From: Deltaproteobacteria bacterium
GTDB taxonomy: Bacteria; Desulfobacterota; DSM-4660; Desulfatiglandales; Desulfatiglandaceae
Length of the DNA: 13,740 bases
NCBI GenBank assembly: GCA_003646995.1
Contig: QMLZ01000059.1
Coordinates: 1 to 13,740, forward strand
Reading direction: 5' to 3'
Shown here piece by piece: positions 6,515 through 12,814 of the stretch. Position 1 is the first letter of the stretch; each line of letters starts with the position of its first letter. The notes below the pieces were generated by a model that was not told the DNA's origin, ran no database searches, and was given only the letters and a program-made list of their open reading frames with translations. Made by a program: the position numbers and the translations under genes.

Positions 6515-6984
6515 GCCAGTCCAAGCTCTTTTAGTTTTTCGAGCATATTCTGCTGAAATATTACCCTTTTTTCCTCTCTTTGAATCTGTCTGGCCAGCAT
6601 GTACACTAGCTCTGGGGCATGCTGTACCGGGAAATCCGACACGGTGCAATTCAGGTCCAGCAGTGCGTCTTCAATCAACACGTCGGCAATGGGCCCTATG
6701 GCCAGGGATAATTCCTTGCGGACAGATGCAAAGAAATCGTGGTTCACCATGGCTGCCTCGTCCACTGCGGACTCGATTAGCCCCAGTTCCAAGAGCCGTG
6801 AAACCACGGGCCTGAGATCCTTTACTGTGAGGCCCAGGTTGCCTGCAATTTCTTCAATGGTCTTTTTCCCGTCAAGCTCGAGGAGGGTTCTCAGCATTTT
6901 GCTGTCCATGGAAAACTCTCCCATATCGTCCCGCTGGACACGCCTGAAAACCCTGTTTCCTATGTTATTGGACCCAAGTTTCAT
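6502..6984 (-). CDS. Winged-helix-like protein with a C-terminal helical domain
   Basis: A 160-residue protein if started at ATG 6984. Residues 22-72 look like a winged helix-turn-helix (MDSKMLRTLLELDGKKTIEE, then a second helix LTVKDLRPVVSRLLELGLIE), as in PqqD/DUF4388-associated and MarR-like folds. Residues 83-155 are a helical domain with IGPIADVLIEDALLDL and a closing QREEKRVIFQQNMLEKL; similar segments occur next to regulators and kinases, but I cannot name the family with certainty. The frame stays open up to GTG 7032, which would overlap the upstream gene by 35 nt. I prefer 6984 because an AGGTCC ribosome site follows the upstream stop and the spacing is good. It may bind protein rather than DNA, given the operon content. 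Confidence 0.68.
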   Translation of the reverse strand: MKLGSNNIGNRVFRRVQRDDMGEFSMDSKMLRTLLELDGKKTIEEIAGNLGLTVKDLRPVVSRLLELGLIESAVDEAAMVNHDFFASVRKELSLAIGPIADVLIEDALLDLNCTVSDFPVQHAPELVYMLARQIQREEKRVIFQQNMLEKLKELGLATGQ

Positions 6985-6997
6985 AGTAGTGGACCTG

Positions 6998-7690
6998 CTA
7001 TCCAATATCCTGGCTTTCGTCTTGGTCTCCACCCTTGATCTGGTGCGTAAGCCTTTCGAACTCTTCCCTTATCAAAGATTTCACCTGGCCTATGAACTCC
7101 TCCATCACTTCGTGCATTATCTTCCTTACGGCCTCCGGGTCTGCGTACTCGCCCTTGCCCTTTCCATCCATCCCGCGCCGCTTTGCCGCTATTGCCTGCT
7201 TCAATGCCATGAACTCCCGTATCCGCTCATCCAGCAAGGCCTTCCGATCCCCCTCAGGGAGGCCAGCGTCCCCAAAGGCCCTTTCAAAGTCCTGAAAACT
7301 GGTACTTAGCAGCCTGACAGCGTCAGGGTGCGAATCGGCCTTGTGCCTCTTGATATATTTACCTAGGGCTTGAAGAATCTGGATAAAGGTCTTCAACACC
7401 TGATCTTCCTCACACCTCGGGCGAAGGGCCTCGGTCTGGGCAAGGAAATCCTCCATGCCCTCATCGGTGATCTCCCACTCCAGGGACAACACGATGGATT
7501 TTAATGGGGCAAGTGCCGATTCCTCCTCTGGCCTCTTTTCCTCTGGAGCACCCCCCCCTTCAATCACGGCCTCACTGTCACTTATGAGCTCGGTCGCCTC
7601 TTGTGTTTGCAGTGTCTCTTCTTCCTGGAAAAGGTCGTCAAGCTTCTTTTCCACCTCTGCCGTCAATGTGCTGCCTGTAATCCCTTGCAA
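6998..7690 (-). CDS. Acidic helical protein, uncharacterised
   Basis: A 230-residue protein with no membrane segment. Residues 10-60 are acidic and low complexity. A middle helical block (about 62-138) reads LKSIVLSLEWEITDEGMEDF, then LKTFIQILQALGKYIKRHKADSHPDAVRLL. I recall comparable blocks in other deltaproteobacterial proteins of unknown function, but cannot give a family name. Residues 145-220 are charged helices, probably coiled coil. The start codon is TTG 7690, chosen because AGGAGGAG overlaps the mglA stop just upstream; no ATG fits better. It begins 10 nt after mglA and is followed within 13 nt by the winged-helix gene, so it is tightly coupled to both. An MglA effector or adaptor is possible but only by position. 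Confidence 0.66.
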   Translation of the reverse strand: MQGITGSTLTAEVEKKLDDLFQEEETLQTQEATELISDSEAVIEGGGAPEEKRPEEESALAPLKSIVLSLEWEITDEGMEDFLAQTEALRPRCEEDQVLKTFIQILQALGKYIKRHKADSHPDAVRLLSTSFQDFERAFGDAGLPEGDRKALLDERIREFMALKQAIAAKRRGMDGKGKGEYADPEAVRKIMHEVMEEFIGQVKSLIREEFERLTHQIKGGDQDESQDIG

Positions 7691-7694
7691 TTTT

Positions 7695-7702
7695 CTCCTC
7701 CT
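7695..7702 (-). promoter_or_regulatory. Ribosome site that fixes a TTG start
   Basis: The complement reads AGGAGGAG, 4 nt before TTG 7690. It overlaps the TAG stop of mglA (7701-7703), so a ribosome ending mglA is placed to restart on this gene. Confidence 0.75.
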
Positions 7703-8306
7703 ATTTGAGCTCCCTCTCTAGGGAGGCAACAGTGAGTAAAATGATCCTTTTCAGGGTCTCTGCCACGTTTTTTCCTTCTAAGGCGCTGGCTTCAAGGGCG
7801 GGGGCCTTTAGCTTGCTATTCAGATCCTTTTGAAGGGTTGAAATGGGCAACAAGGGGATTCCTTGGCTTGAAAGGTCCCTTTTGTTGTATTGGAGCACCA
7901 AGGGGATTTTAAAAATGCTCTTGTTGTAAGCGGCAAGATTTTCCTGGAGGTTTTTCAAGGAAAGTATGTTATGTTTTCGCCTTACTGCCATGGAATCAGC
8001 CACAAAAACAACCCCATCCACTCCTCTTAGCACAAGCTTCCTCGTAGCATTGTATTTGACCTGTCCAGGGACCGTGTATAGCTGGATTTTTATATCGTAT
8101 CCTTTGATTTTTCCCAGGCCCAAGGGCAAAAAATCGAAAAAAAGCGTCCTGTCTCCCTGGGTTTTTATGGTCACCATTTCGGTCTTGATCCGGTTGTGGA
8201 ATTTCTTGTAGATATACTCCAAGTTAGTGGTCTTCCCCCCCCTGCCGGGTCCGTAATATACTATTTTGACTTGAACTTCCCTGTTCTTCAGGTTTACAAA
8301 TGCCAT
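7701..8306 (-). CDS. mglA: MglA-type small GTPase
   Basis: A 201-residue Ras-like GTPase that matches Myxococcus MglA along its length. Visible motifs are the P-loop GPGRGGKTT (residues 19-27), the MglA-specific switch region GDRTLFFDFLP (51-61), YTVPGQ (77-82) where other Ras proteins have DxxG, VDGVVFVADS (96-105), NKRD (141-144) and SALEG (174-178). MglA proteins cycle between GTP and GDP forms; in M. xanthus the GTP form sits at the leading pole and directs type IV pili and gliding machinery. The P-loop carries the Gly-rich wild-type pattern, so it should bind nucleotide. GAGGG (complement of 8314-8318) precedes ATG 8306 by 7 nt. Its regulator mglB lies immediately upstream in the same operon, a 64-nt gap away, the order seen in Myxococcus. 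Confidence 0.95.
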   Translation of the reverse strand: MAFVNLKNREVQVKIVYYGPGRGGKTTNLEYIYKKFHNRIKTEMVTIKTQGDRTLFFDFLPLGLGKIKGYDIKIQLYTVPGQVKYNATRKLVLRGVDGVVFVADSMAVRRKHNILSLKNLQENLAAYNKSIFKIPLVLQYNKRDLSSQGIPLLPISTLQKDLNSKLKAPALEASALEGKNVAETLKRIILLTVASLERELK

Positions 8307-8370
8307 CTAAAAACCCTCGTCCCTGTCTGACCCATGGTTTTTGGTTTAGATATAGAGATATCAGCACTCA

Positions 8371-8775
8371 TCAAACCTCCAGGCTAGATCCCAGAGTATC
8401 CTTTATCTTTTCTATGGCCTCCGCCACCTTTAACCTAAGGAACCCCAGTGAGATCTCCTGGCCGAAAATGGTGATCAGCAAGAAATCAGTAAGTACCTTG
8501 CTGAAGTGAATGCTTTCCTTTTGACCCTTGTGAAACAAAAGTGAAAATTCTTCTTCCCCTATGATCTTGGCCATGGTGCTCACTGCGCCAAAATTGCCGG
8601 CAGCCAGGGCTGCCAATGAGTAAATGTCGTGCTGGTTCTCACCATTGTCCAGGCTGGCGATTATATTGCCAGCCATGTCTATCAGGAATACGCAGTGCAC
8701 CCCCGCATCGATGAGATCCGCCTTGAGAATCTCCTCTATCCCGTCAAGTTCCGATTGTCCTAGGATATACGTCAA
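8371..8775 (-). CDS. mglB: MglB, Roadblock/LC7 regulator of MglA
   Basis: A 134-residue Roadblock protein closely resembling Myxococcus MglB: an N-terminal helix ELDGIEEILKADLIDAG, then VFLIDMAGNIIAS (residues 29-41), SLAALAAGNFGAV (53-65), LAKIIGEEEF-type helix (68-77), FLLITIFGQEISLGFLRLKV (98-116) and a C-terminal helix. MglB dimers act as GTPase-activating proteins for MglA and set its location. It lacks the long C-terminal tail of the M. xanthus protein, ending at DTLGSSLEV. The start is TTG 8775, supported by GGAGG 7 nt upstream. It is the first gene of the leftward block, so the promoter must lie in 8776-9243 or close to it. The call is firm from both sequence and the mglBA pairing. 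Confidence 0.93.
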   Translation of the reverse strand: MTYILGQSELDGIEEILKADLIDAGVHCVFLIDMAGNIIASLDNGENQHDIYSLAALAAGNFGAVSTMAKIIGEEEFSLLFHKGQKESIHFSKVLTDFLLITIFGQEISLGFLRLKVAEAIEKIKDTLGSSLEV

Positions 8776-8782
8776 TGCTCCA

Positions 8783-8787
8783 CCTCC
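8783..8787 (-). promoter_or_regulatory. Ribosome site that fixes the TTG start of mglB
   Basis: The complement reads GGAGG with a 7-nt gap to TTG 8775. No ATG in frame lies nearby, so the non-ATG start is the best reading. Confidence 0.75.
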
Positions 8788-8860
8788 AAGGCAGGGAATG
8801 TAAGTGTACTAATGAGAGCCGGTATTGAGGCACTGGTAGGCGCCATGTCAATATTTAGAT

Positions 8861-8873
8861 GGTCGGCCCGACC
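8861..8873. promoter_or_regulatory. Perfect 13-nt palindrome, possible operator upstream of mglB
   Basis: GGTCGG-C-CCGACC is a perfect inverted repeat about 86 nt upstream of the mglB start. On the leftward strand it is followed 9 nt later by TTGACA (8851-8846), so it would sit just above a -35 box if that box is used. No regulator gene is adjacent. Confidence 0.3.
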
Positions 8874-9203
8874 CAGTTTTGACACTCCCCTCCTCATCAA
8901 TCTGATATCCCTTGTCAAGAAAGGCCTCTTTTGTGTACCGCCGGGAACGGCCCATCGGGGCGATCCTGCTCCCAGCACAGACCTGAAAATGGGGCATATT
9001 TGCCAGTCATCTATTAGCATTTCGTCTTTTTTCTTACTAAACTTAAATAGTTCTCCGTCATGCCTCGGATAAGGAGTTTACAGCCTGCCCCCTGCGAAAT
9101 CGTTAGCTAACCCCCCGATTTTGCCGTTGTGAAAAGGGCGGTTTTCCAGTAGGTTGTGCAAGATGGATGCCAGCTTTAACCCGGGTCATACGCGCCTATC
9201 AGG

Positions 9204-9232
9204 TTGACGGACCACGGGCCTTTATGTAAAAT
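9204..9232 (+). promoter_or_regulatory. Sigma-70 promoter of tadA and probably the tRNA-Ser pair
   Basis: TTGACG (9204-9209) and TAAAAT (9227-9232), each 5 of 6 to consensus, are 17 nt apart. The predicted start is near 9239, only about 5 nt before ATG 9244, so the GAGG at 9233-9236 would lie outside the transcript. Either the tadA mRNA is almost leaderless or a longer transcript from upstream uses the GAGG. Confidence 0.6.
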
Positions 9233-9243
9233 GAGGTTGAAAA

Positions 9244-9741
9244 ATGCAAAATGATCTTTACCATTTAATGAAGATAGCGATCAAAGAGGCCCAAATAGGC
9301 TTGGCAGAAGGGGAGGTGCCTGTCGGTGCGGTGGTTGCGTCAGCCCAAGGAGTCATACTTGCCAAGGCGCACAATATGCCGGTGGCACTCAATGACCCTA
9401 CTGCCCATGCCGAGATTCTGGCATTGAGGAGGGCCGCTAGGGCTGTTGAAAATTACAGGATCCCCGGGGCCACGCTGGTGGTAACCATCGAGCCCTGCCC
9501 CATGTGCATGGGGGCAGCGCTTCACTGCCGAATAGGCCGTCTGGTTTATGGGGCAGCAGATCCTAAAATGGGTGCAGCAGGGTCCCTATATAACTTGGCT
9601 TCTGACGCCCGGCTGAACCACAGTATGCAAGTGGTTCCCGGTATATTGGAAACTGAATGCCGAATGCTGATTCAGGCATTTTTTAAGGCAAAAAGGCAAA
9701 AGGCCGAAAGGCAAAGCGGAGAGGTACCGAAGTGGTCGTAA
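9244..9741 (+). CDS. tadA: tRNA-specific adenosine deaminase TadA
   Basis: A 165-residue cytidine/adenosine deaminase fold enzyme. TadA converts A34 to inosine in tRNA-Arg(ACG), enabling wobble decoding. The zinc site is H55-A-E57 (E57 the proton shuttle) with P84-C85-P86-M87-C88, and GEVPVGAVV (23-31), NDPTAHAEI (50-58) and the helix AFFKAKR (145-151) are typical. Length is normal. ATG 9244 has GAGG 7 nt upstream, though the promoter just upstream may exclude it from the mRNA. The last seven codons and the stop TAA (9718-9741) are inside the following tRNA-Ser gene, so the tail GEVPKWS is tRNA sequence read as protein; conserved catalytic parts end well before it. The enzyme's tRNA-Arg substrate is not in this window. 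Confidence 0.95.
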   Translation: MQNDLYHLMKIAIKEAQIGLAEGEVPVGAVVASAQGVILAKAHNMPVALNDPTAHAEILALRRAARAVENYRIPGATLVVTIEPCPMCMGAALHCRIGRLVYGAADPKMGAAGSLYNLASDARLNHSMQVVPGILETECRMLIQAFFKAKRQKAERQSGEVPKWS

Positions 9742-9813
9742 CGGGGTCGACTCGAAATCGACTTGTCTCGTGAAGAGCGAGGCACGTGGGTTCGAATCCC
9801 ACCCTCTCCGCCA
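9718..9813 (+). tRNA. tRNA-Ser (anticodon CGA)
   Basis: A class II tRNA with a long variable arm. Acceptor arms are GGAGAGG (9718-9724) and CCTCTCC (9803-9809), with discriminator G9810 and encoded CCA (9811-9813). The D stem is CCG/CGG. The anticodon stem GTCGA/TCGAC holds the loop CTCGAAA with anticodon CGA at 9753-9755, reading UCG. The variable arm pairs GTCTCG-type bases with CGAGGC. The T arm is GTGGG-TTCGAAT-CCCAC. The 5' 24 nt overlap the end of tadA on the same strand. Discriminator G and the long variable arm fit serine identity. Confidence 0.96.
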
Positions 9814-9859
9814 AGAAGCTAGTTCATACAGGCCGATGCCGCTCTCATTAGGCAACTGC

Positions 9860-9954
9860 GGAGAGATGTCCGAGCTGGCCGAAGGAGCGCGACTGGAAAT
9901 CGCGTGTACCACTAAAACGTGGTACCGAGGGTTCGAATCCCTCTCTCTCCGCCA
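9860..9954 (+). tRNA. tRNA-Ser (anticodon GGA)
   Basis: A second class II tRNA, 46 nt after the first. Acceptor arms are GGAGAGA (9860-9866) and TCTCTCC (9944-9950), with discriminator G9951 and CCA 9952-9954. The anticodon stem CGCGA/TCGCG has the loop CTGGAAA with anticodon GGA at 9895-9897, reading UCC and UCU. The variable arm has a 7-bp stem GTACCAC/GTGGTAC. The T arm is GAGGG-TTCGAAT-CCCTC. The spacer between the two tRNAs shows no terminator, so they are probably cut from one precursor. Confidence 0.96.
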
Positions 9955-10268
9955 TTCTTATTTGTACAGCTTGCGGAACTGGCCACCTCGACGCCTGTCC
10001 GTCCGGCGCCTCTTTGACGCCTGAACATCAAAGAATTGGGATACTGGAACGCTGGAATTGTGGACCCAAAATACCGTGCCATTGCTTATCGTGTTTTTTG
10101 ACACCGTATAGATATACCATTATTCCACCATTCCACTATTCCAAGCGCACACTCAGTATTGCCGGCAATGGGGGATTAACAGCCTCATTCGAACAATATC
10201 TCTGCCTTTGCAAGGGCAGCTGAAAATCTGACCGACAGCCTTGAACACTCGAACTCGGGTATGATCCT
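9955..10268 (+). other. Non-coding gap between tRNA-Ser and dnaX
   Basis: These 314 nt show no convincing gene. They hold the inverted 8-nt repeat arrays at 10037-10143, a TTGACA at 10098-10103 within the loop (with only TATTCC 17 nt on), and the 12-nt perfect palindrome ATTGCCGGCAAT at 10158-10169. The small SRP RNA gene often found near dnaX in proteobacteria is not here: its conserved GGAAGC-containing tip is absent on both strands as far as I can read. No clear terminator follows the tRNA. Confidence 0.6.
10037..10143. repeat. Inverted pair of short 8-nt tandem repeat arrays
   Basis: The left arm (10037-10068) is four head-to-tail 8-mers beginning TGG: TGGGATAC, TGGAACGC, TGGAATTG, TGGACCCA. 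The right arm (10112-10143) is four 8-mers ending CCA: ATATACCA, TTATTCCA, CCATTCCA, CTATTCCA. The arms are inverse to each other, with the inner register matching best (TGGAATTGTGGA against TCCACCATTCCA pairs at 11 of 12), and are separated by 43 nt. The copies drift in the last bases of each unit but hold TGGRA. This could form a large imperfect hairpin in RNA or DNA. No direct function is known to me. Confidence 0.6.
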
Positions 10269-11870
10269 ATGCCTCACGAGGTTTTAGCGAGAAAGTGGCG
10301 CCCCCAAACCTTTGACGAGGTTGTGGGGCAGGAGCACGTTACCGAAACCTTGACAAACGCCATAAAGTCAGGGAGGCTCGCACACGCTTACTTGTTTGGT
10401 GGTCCCCGGGGGGTCGGGAAGACCTCTGTTGCCAGGATTCTTGCAAAAGCCCTCAATTGCCCACAGAGAAACGGGGCCAATCCCTGCAATAAGTGCACCT
10501 CCTGTGTAGAAATAACCGAGGGTTATTCAGTGGACGTGATGGAGATTGACGGGGCTTCCAACAGAGGAATCGATGAAATCAGGGAGCTGAGGGAAAACAT
10601 CAAGTACATGCCGCAATCCGGCCTTTACCGCATTTACATCATCGATGAAGTTCATATGCTTACCTTGCAGGCCTTCAACGCACTGCTTAAGACACTGGAA
10701 GAACCGCCGGAACATGTCAAGTTCATATTCGCCACAACTGAACCGAGAAAGGTCCCGGTCACCATCCTCTCCCGATGCCAGCGGTTTGACTTCAAAAGAA
10801 TTCCTCCCGGACAAATTGTATCGCACCTCAAGAAAATCGCCCAAGACGAGGGTATAGAGATCGGCATTCACGAGCTCTCCATCATAGCACGGGAAGCAGA
10901 TGGTAGTATGAGAGACGCAGAAAGTCTCCTGGACCAAGTCGTGTCATCAATAGGTCCCAAGGTGACCGGCAAAGATATCCAAGACATCTTGGGCGTTGTG
11001 GATACCGGCCTCATGGCAGAAATGACGGAGGCCATCATAAGGGGAAACCAAAACCGCTGTCTGGAGATTGTGGAGGACATCTACAATGCCGGGTATGACA
11101 TAAAGTCATTTTACAGCGCCCTGATGGAGAAATTCAGAAACTTGCTCTTGATTGTGGTTGGGGCCGGGGAGGCCTTGGAAAATTACGAGGAAGATGGCCT
11201 TGAAACGGCCAGATCACTGGCCCAGGAAGCAGGCCTCGGAAAGCTTCAGGCCATACTGGATTTGCTTATAAAGCGTGAAGAAGACCTGCGGTTTACTTCT
11301 CACCCTAGATTAGTCCTTGAAACCGTTCTGATAAGACTATGCAACCTGGACCGGTATCTTTCTTTTGAACAGATTATCCGTAAGATTGAAGGCCTTGAAA
11401 AGCTGCTCTTGGGGCGTATACCTGAAAGCCCTGGGCAGGTGGCCGAGACCTCTGCGCGCCGTTGGAACCAAGTAGAACCAGGCGCCCGGAACTGGGAGGG
11501 ATTCCTGGAATTCGTCAAGAAAAATGATAGACCCATGGCCACTGTATTAAAGCAATGGGAGTATGCTGGTATACAAGGTGATACCCTCAAGCTTTCCGGA
11601 GGCGGTGAGTCATTTTCATCCACATATTTTGACGATACTGGGAGGAAACAGGCCCTTGAGTCATATTGCAGCGCCTATTGGAAAAGGGACCTAGCTGTTG
11701 AGTTCGTGAGGCGCGAGGAGGGCCCAAAACTTGCCGGAGAAAATCAAGCCACCCCGGAGGAAAGCTCCCAGCAAACAGAAGAACGGCTCCCGGAAAGTAT
11801 AGAGAAAGTTGTCAGGGCCTTTGAGGGTAGAATAATCTCAAAAGAGAAAATCAAAGGAGGCAAGAAGTGA
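10269..11870 (+). CDS. dnaX: DNA polymerase III subunit gamma/tau
   Basis: A 533-residue clamp-loader ATPase. The start [21 protein letters not shown] fits the family exactly. Walker A GPRGVGKT is at 45-52, zinc cysteines C64, C73, C76 and C79, Walker B IIDEVH (124-129), the [10 protein letters not shown] helix (140-149) and the SRC motif (168-170). AAA+ domains I-II run to about 240 and the oligomerisation domain III to about 365. The remaining 165 residues are a shorter tau-type tail than in E. coli (643 total). I see no A6G slippery heptamer, so a frameshift-made gamma form is not evident. The ribosome site is poor. Its TGA overlaps the GTG of ybaB. The enzyme loads the beta clamp and links polymerase to helicase. 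Confidence 0.96.
   Translation: MPHEVLARKWRPQTFDEVVGQEHVTETLTNAIKSGRLAHAYLFGGPRGVGKTSVARILAKALNCPQRNGANPCNKCTSCVEITEGYSVDVMEIDGASNRGIDEIRELRENIKYMPQSGLYRIYIIDEVHMLTLQAFNALLKTLEEPPEHVKFIFATTEPRKVPVTILSRCQRFDFKRIPPGQIVSHLKKIAQDEGIEIGIHELSIIAREADGSMRDAESLLDQVVSSIGPKVTGKDIQDILGVVDTGLMAEMTEAIIRGNQNRCLEIVEDIYNAGYDIKSFYSALMEKFRNLLLIVVGAGEALENYEEDGLETARSLAQEAGLGKLQAILDLLIKREEDLRFTSHPRLVLETVLIRLCNLDRYLSFEQIIRKIEGLEKLLLGRIPESPGQVAETSARRWNQVEPGARNWEGFLEFVKKNDRPMATVLKQWEYAGIQGDTLKLSGGGESFSSTYFDDTGRKQALESYCSAYWKRDLAVEFVRREEGPKLAGENQATPEESSQQTEERLPESIEKVVRAFEGRIISKEKIKGGKK
11853..11860 (+). promoter_or_regulatory. Strong ribosome site that fixes the GTG start of ybaB
   Basis: AAAGGAGG, inside the end of dnaX, lies 6 nt before GTG 11867. 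An in-frame ATG at 11885 has no such site, so the GTG is preferred. Confidence 0.8.
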
Positions 11871-12196
11871 AGGGCATACCTAATATGGGCAATATACTTA
11901 AGCAAGCACAGCAATTCCAAGCCAGGATGGCAAGGCTTCAGGAAGAATTGGCAGACAAAACAGTGGAGGCAAGCGCTGGAGGCGGTATGGTTACAGTGGT
12001 GGTTAACGGCCGACAGGAACTCGTGTCAGTCAAGATCGACCCCGAGGTTGTTGATCCACAAGACACGGAAATGCTCCAGGACTTGATCCTTGCGGCAGTT
12101 AACGAAGGCTTGGCAAGGGCAAAGGAAATGGTAAATGAAGAGATGGGCAAACTCACCAAGTCATTGAACCTGCCCAATATTCCCGGGCTGTTCTAG
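11867..12196 (+). CDS. ybaB: YbaB/EbfC nucleoid-associated protein
   Basis: A 109-residue protein of the YbaB/EbfC family of small DNA-binding dimers. It has the long N-terminal helix ([22 protein letters not shown]), the segment [30 protein letters not shown] (33-62) and a helical end finishing PNIPGLF. The family coats DNA and is thought to affect nucleoid structure or repair; the dnaX-ybaB-recR order is widely conserved in bacteria. The GTG start overlaps the dnaX stop (GTGA). The next gene, recR, begins within 10 nt of its stop, so all three are likely one transcript. Confidence 0.95.
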   Translation: MKGIPNMGNILKQAQQFQARMARLQEELADKTVEASAGGGMVTVVVNGRQELVSVKIDPEVVDPQDTEMLQDLILAAVNEGLARAKEMVNEEMGKLTKSLNLPNIPGLF

Positions 12197-12205
12197 GTGA
12201 ATAGC

Positions 12206-12814
12206 ATGGGAATCTATCCTGCTCCACTGGAAAAACTTATTGATTGTCTTTGCAGGCTCCCGGGCGTAGGCCGAAAATCGGCCGCGCGAATGGCGCTTCA
12301 CATCTTGCGCAGCGGTAGGCAAGAGGCCGAGGAGCTGGCCAAGACCCTGGTGGACGTAAAGGAAAAGATCAAATTTTGCTCCACTTGTTTCAACCTCACT
12401 GACAGCGACCCATGCCGCATCTGCTCAGATCCATCCCGTGCTGACGGAAGGATTTGTGTTGTAGAAGGCCCTGGAGATCAGCTGGCCATTGAGGAATCAG
12501 GGACCTTTACGGGCAGGTACCATGTACTCCACGGCGTGTTGTCTCCGCTGGACGGAATAGGCCCCGAAGATCTGAAGGTATCCGAGCTCCTGGGACGCCT
12601 TGACCGCGAAGATATCAAGGAGGTTATTCTGGCCACCAATCCCACCACTGAGGGCGAGGCAACAGCATCCTTTCTTTCCCGGCTCATCAAGGAACGAAAA
12701 CCCGGCGTGCGTGTGACAAGAATCGCACTGGGGGTTCCCATGGGAGGTGACCTTAAATACATGGACAAAATGACCTTGCAACGGGCACTAACCAGCCGCG
12801 TGATCATGGAATGA
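12206..12814 (+). CDS. recR: Recombination mediator RecR
   Basis: A 202-residue protein of normal length. It has a helix-hairpin-helix (LCRLPGVGRKSAARMALHIL, 15-34), a C4 zinc finger (C58, C61, C70, C73), a Toprim domain from VVEGPGDQLAIEESG (85-99) through TNPTTEGEATA (144-154), and the end motif LGVPMGGDLKYMDKMTLQRAL. RecR with RecO (and RecF) loads RecA onto SSB-covered gaps. I chose ATG 12206 over the in-frame GTG 12197, three codons upstream, because AGGTGA at 12195-12200 sits 5 nt before the ATG and would be consumed by the GTG start. Its TGA overlaps the ATG of the next gene. Confidence 0.95.
   Translation: MGIYPAPLEKLIDCLCRLPGVGRKSAARMALHILRSGRQEAEELAKTLVDVKEKIKFCSTCFNLTDSDPCRICSDPSRADGRICVVEGPGDQLAIEESGTFTGRYHVLHGVLSPLDGIGPEDLKVSELLGRLDREDIKEVILATNPTTEGEATASFLSRLIKERKPGVRVTRIALGVPMGGDLKYMDKMTLQRALTSRVIME

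Larger units (their letters stand above)
8776..9243. other. Non-coding region between the divergent mgl block and tadA
   Basis: These 468 nt have open frames on both strands (8772-9020 leftward, 8812-9072 rightward), but neither translation looks like a protein family or has a convincing start. The region should hold the leftward operon promoter. TTGACA occurs on the complement at 8846-8851 and 8913-8918, but neither has a good -10 at 16-18 nt. Small palindromes are GTTAGCTAAC (9102-9111) and the 13-nt one at 8861-8873. A GAAAA/TTTTC stem lies at 9131-9146. The tadA promoter is at the right end. Nothing else is recognisable. Confidence 0.6.

Noticed and set aside
6461..6649. Open frame of 62 codons, leftward
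   Set aside because: Runs in another frame inside the winged-helix gene; no ribosome site or motif.
6998..7032. GTG 7032 as the start of the winged-helix gene
   Set aside because: It would overlap the upstream gene by 35 nt with AAGGG directly against the codon; ATG 6984 has a better-spaced site and a normal 13-nt gap.
8846..8918. TTGACA boxes on the leftward strand as mglB promoters
   Set aside because: Neither has a -10 better than 3 of 6 at 16-18 nt, so I do not call a promoter.
8772..9020. Open frame of 82 codons, leftward, upstream of mglB
   Set aside because: The translation has no family resemblance, a mixed composition and no membrane or motif pattern, and it would overlap the mglB ribosome site region; likely chance.
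8812..9072. Open frame of 86 codons, rightward
   Set aside because: It overlaps the previous one on the other strand, has no convincing ribosome site and no recognisable protein features.
10037..10143. CRISPR array
   Set aside because: Units are 8 nt, contiguous and drifted, with no spacers and no cas genes nearby.
9955..10268. Small SRP RNA gene, often sited near dnaX
   Set aside because: The conserved tip sequence with GGAAGCAGC is not found on either strand of the gap.
11460..11870. Programmed frameshift making a gamma form of dnaX
   Set aside because: The longest A run is five (near 11520) and no A6G or similar slippery heptamer with a following hairpin is visible.
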